Origin: Yimella sp. cx-51
GTDB taxonomy: Bacteria > Actinomycetota > Actinomycetes > Actinomycetales > Dermatophilaceae
DNA length: 64,000 nucleotides
NCBI RefSeq assembly: GCF_017654605.1
Contig: NZ_CP072113.1
Location: 62,001-126,000, forward strand
Direction: 5' to 3'
The translations under genes were made by a program, and so were the position numbers. The notes under the pieces are model-generated. The model saw only the letters and a list, made by a program, of their open reading frames with translations, did not search any database and was not told the DNA's origin. This document shows, one piece after another, positions 61,604 to 64,000 of this stretch (the stretch's first letter is position 1; every line of letters starts with the position of its first letter).

Positions 61604-62860
61604 TCAGGCGTCGATGATGTTGTGCTCCGGGCCGAACGGGAACTTGGTGATGTTCTCCGCGCCGTCTTCGCCGACGACCAGGATGTCGTGCTCGCGATAG
61701 CCGCCGGCACCTGGCAAGCCCTCCATCACCGTGATCATGGGCTCCATCGAAACCACCATGCCTGGCTCGAGCACGGTGTCGATGTCCTCCCGCAGCTCCA
61801 GGCCTGCTTCGCGGCCGTAGTAGTGCGACAGCACCCCGAAGGAGTGGCCGTAACCGAAGGTGCGGTTGGGCAGGAGGCCGTAACCGATGTAGATCTCGTT
61901 GAGCTGCGCGGCGATGTCCTTGCAGACGGCGCCCGGCTTGATGAGTTCGATGCCGGCGCGGTGCACCTCGACATTGATGTTCCACAGCCGCAGCGATTCC
62001 GCGTCCGGTTCGCCGAGGAACATCGTGCGCTCCAGGGCGGTGTAGTAACCAGAGGTCATCGGGAAGCAGTTCAGCGAGAGGATGTCGCCACGCTGCAGCT
62101 TGCGGGTGGTGGCCCAGTTGTGCGCGCCGTCGGTGTTGATGCCCGACTGGAACCACACCCAGGTGTCGCGGATCTCGCTGTCGGGGAAGGTCTTGGCGAT
62201 CTCGTGCACCATCGCGTTCGTGCCGGCGAGCGCCACCTCGTACTCGGTGATGCCCTCGCGGATCACGTCGCGGATCGCCTCGCCGCCGAGGTCGCCGATG
62301 CGTGCACCGTGCTTGATGACGGTGATCTCCTCGTCCGACTTGATCATCCGCTGACGCATCGCAGCCTGCGAGACGTCCACCAGCTCGGCACCGTCCAGGG
62401 CGTCGGCGATCCGCTGGCGCTGGATCAGCGGGAGGCTGTCGTCCTCGACCCCGATGCGGGAGGGGCGGACGCCGCGCTGGCGCAGCGCTTCGGCGATGGC
62501 GAAGAAATAGTTGTCGCGCTGCCAGTCGGTGTAGACGATGTTCTCGCCGTACGAGCGTCGCCAGGGCATGCCGGCGTCGATGTTGGCGGTGATCGTCACG
62601 GTGTCGTCGGCGGTGACGACCATGCCGTACGCCCGGCCGAACGAGGTGAACAGGAAGTCGCTGTAGTACTTGATCGAGTGGTAGCTGGTCAGCACGACGG
62701 CATCGAGGCGCAGCTCGGCCATGATCGCGCGCAGTCCGTTGATGCGGCGCTCGAGTTCGGCATCGGTGAAGGTGAGCGTCACCTTCTCGCCGTTGTGCAG
62801 CACCTTCAGGCGCTCGAGCTCGGCGACGGACGAAGCGGTTGGGTTGGTCAGCTGGGTCAT
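61604..62860 (-). CDS. Creatinase (creatine amidinohydrolase)
   Basis: 418 residues, ATG 62860 behind GGAGGAGACC. M24 pita-bread fold that hydrolyses creatine to sarcosine and urea and needs no metal. It is close to Pseudomonas creatinase along its length: SYHSIKYYSDFLFTSFGRAY, NIVYTDWQRDNYF, SGINTDGAHN (active-site His), TFGYGHSFGVLSHYYGREAG and PGMVVSMEPMI. The match in these loops separates it from metal-dependent prolidase relatives. Coupled by ATGA to the upstream MFS transporter gene. Confidence 0.9.
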   Translation of the reverse strand: MTQLTNPTASSVAELERLKVLHNGEKVTLTFTDAELERRINGLRAIMAELRLDAVVLTSYHSIKYYSDFLFTSFGRAYGMVVTADDTVTITANIDAGMPWRRSYGENIVYTDWQRDNYFFAIAEALRQRGVRPSRIGVEDDSLPLIQRQRIADALDGAELVDVSQAAMRQRMIKSDEEITVIKHGARIGDLGGEAIRDVIREGITEYEVALAGTNAMVHEIAKTFPDSEIRDTWVWFQSGINTDGAHNWATTRKLQRGDILSLNCFPMTSGYYTALERTMFLGEPDAESLRLWNINVEVHRAGIELIKPGAVCKDIAAQLNEIYIGYGLLPNRTFGYGHSFGVLSHYYGREAGLELREDIDTVLEPGMVVSMEPMITVMEGLPGAGGYREHDILVVGEDGAENITKFPFGPEHNIIDA

Positions 62861-64000
62861 GGGGTCTCCTCCACGAGAGTCGAGTTGGTGAATTCGCTTG
62901 ACTTGGAAGTCGATTCGTCGGAATCGGTCACTGGCGCCTGCGCGAGTGCTTTGTGCGCGGTCTCCTTGGCGATGATCACGGCGGTCATCGAGATGGCCGC
63001 GGCTCCGACGAGGTACCAGGCGGGGGCGAGCTTGCTTCCGGTCGCACCGATCAGGAAGGTCGCCATGAAGGGTGCGGTGCCGCCGAAGAGCGCGTTGCTC
63101 AGGTTGAAGCTGACTGCGAAGCCGCTGTAGCGGACGTGGGTGGGGAAGAGCTCAGCCAGGAAGCTGGGCAGCGTGCCGTCGTTGAGCGTCAGCATTCCGC
63201 CGAGGAGCACCTGGATCAGCACGATCACCGTGAATGACGTGGTGTCGAGCAGCGCGAACGCCGGAACGGTGAACAGGATGAAACAGATCGACGCGGTGAT
63301 GAGCACCTTCCGGCGTCCGAACCGGTCGGACAGCATGCCGGTCAGCAGGATGAAGAAGACGTAGGTGAGCAGCGCGATCGTGGTCGCGATGAACGACTGC
63401 GTCTTGCCGACGCCCATCTCCTCCGACAGGTAGGTGGGCATGTAGCTGAGGATCACGTAGAAGCCGACCGCGTTGAGCAGCACTGCGCCCGAGGCGATCA
63501 GACCGGTGCGCCAGTAGGTGGTGAGCAGTTCGCGGGTGGGTGCCTTGACGGCGGTGTCCTTCTCGGCCATCGCCCGGAATTCCGGTGTGTCCTCGAGCTT
63601 TTCGCGGATGTAGCGGCCGATCAGGCCCATCGGGGCGGCGAGCAGGAAGGGGATGCGCCAACCCCACCCGTTCATCTGGCTCTCGGTCAGCAGCGCACTC
63701 ATGGCGGCGGCCATCAGCGATCCGAGCAGCAGGCCGGCAGCGGTGGACGCCGGGACGACGGCCGCGTAGAGACCGCGTTTGCGCGGCGGTGCGTACTCCA
63801 CCAGGAAGGCGGACGATCCCGCGTACTCACCGGCGGCCGAGAAGCCCTGCACCAGACGGATCAGCAGCAGCAGACCGGGTGCGAGCAGACCGACCGAGTT
63901 GTACGTCGGCAGCAGGCCGATGCAGAAGGTCGCGCCCGACATGATCAGGATCGACAGAGCCAGAGCGTTCTTGCGGCCGATGCGGTCGCCCAGGTTGCCC
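62857..64000 (-). CDS. MFS transporter (metabolite:H+ symporter type), 5' end beyond window
   Basis: The frame is open to the right edge, giving about 381 C-terminal residues. The MFS loop signature GNLGDRIGRKNALALSIL lies at the edge, so the window starts after helix 2. LLIRLVQGFSAAGEYAGSSA is the helix-4/5 signature of the MHS (ProP/ShiA-like) family; SDRFGRRK is the second loop. About ten membrane helices remain. Creatine or a related zwitterion is the likely substrate because it is coupled to creatinase (inference). Confidence 0.92.
   Translation of the reverse strand, partial: GNLGDRIGRKNALALSILIMSGATFCIGLLPTYNSVGLLAPGLLLLIRLVQGFSAAGEYAGSSAFLVEYAPPRKRGLYAAVVPASTAAGLLLGSLMAAAMSALLTESQMNGWGWRIPFLLAAPMGLIGRYIREKLEDTPEFRAMAEKDTAVKAPTRELLTTYWRTGLIASGAVLLNAVGFYVILSYMPTYLSEEMGVGKTQSFIATTIALLTYVFFILLTGMLSDRFGRRKVLITASICFILFTVPAFALLDTTSFTVIVLIQVLLGGMLTLNDGTLPSFLAELFPTHVRYSGFAVSFNLSNALFGGTAPFMATFLIGATGSKLAPAWYLVGAAAISMTAVIIAKETAHKALAQAPVTDSDESTSKSSEFTNSTLVEETP

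Noticed and set aside
61355-63130. 591-codon plus-strand frame over creatinase and the MFS gene
   Set aside because: Antisense to two convincing genes and spans their boundary.

Overview
The window is GC-rich chromosomal DNA from an actinobacterium. The codon bias, frequent GTG/TTG starts, probable leaderless mRNAs and gene families point to the order Micrococcales, perhaps near Dermacoccaceae/Dermatophilaceae; that placement is inference, because no rRNA or marker set is present. Most genes are packed in short operons with ATGA/GTGA overlaps.

Layout. 1-5.4 kb: recC (3' end)-recB-recD, with a palindromic 87-bp element inserted in frame in recD. 5.6-10.3 kb: a secreted beta-propeller-like protein, a Clp_N/SRPBCC fusion protein, and an IS21-family element that has split the small HTH gene in front of that fusion gene. 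10.6-14.7 kb: housekeeping and unknown genes (DHFR-like, HAD phosphatase, RecB-like nuclease). 15-20.9 kb: two converging operons holding four glycosyltransferases, a PIG-L deacetylase/NodS-like methyltransferase fusion and an acyl-CoA dehydrogenase homologue, probably a glycoconjugate pathway. 21-31.8 kb: a NUDIX protein and a complete selenocysteine module: Sec-containing formate dehydrogenase alpha (UGA read through, SECIS hairpin directly after it), its FeS and membrane subunits, selD, tRNA-Sec(UCA), selA and selB. 31.8-34.9 kb: FBP/FusB-like protein, hydrolase, and a cysteine dioxygenase-rhodanese operon preceded by a probable leaderless 22-codon ORF with tandem Cys codons. 35-36.4 kb: wreckage of a ribose operon (rbsB, rbsK and rbsD fragments) next to unusual repeats. 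36.5-41.2 kb: DEAD-box helicase, GAP-family membrane protein, gdhA, PPOX-fold protein.

41.2-54.3 kb is an accessory region: a broken pRiA4b ORF-3 gene, a low-GC FRG-domain gene, EcsC, an ADP-ribosylglycohydrolase/phosphatase fusion next to a decayed paralogue, a PD-(D/E)XK-like plus Mrr-like nuclease pair, an intact IS3 element, a small secreted protein, and relics of IS256 and IS3 elements. 54.3-64 kb returns to ordinary genes: topoisomerase IB with a Rho_N small protein, a Fic protein with an operator-like promoter, an OsmC/Ohr peroxidase, a HEAT-like unknown, exonuclease III, and a creatine catabolism locus (IclR regulator, creatinase, MFS transporter running off the right edge).

A 95-bp structured repeat occurs twice, in opposite orientation, about 24 kb apart (14.7 and 39.1 kb). 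No CRISPR array, rRNA or integrase was seen.
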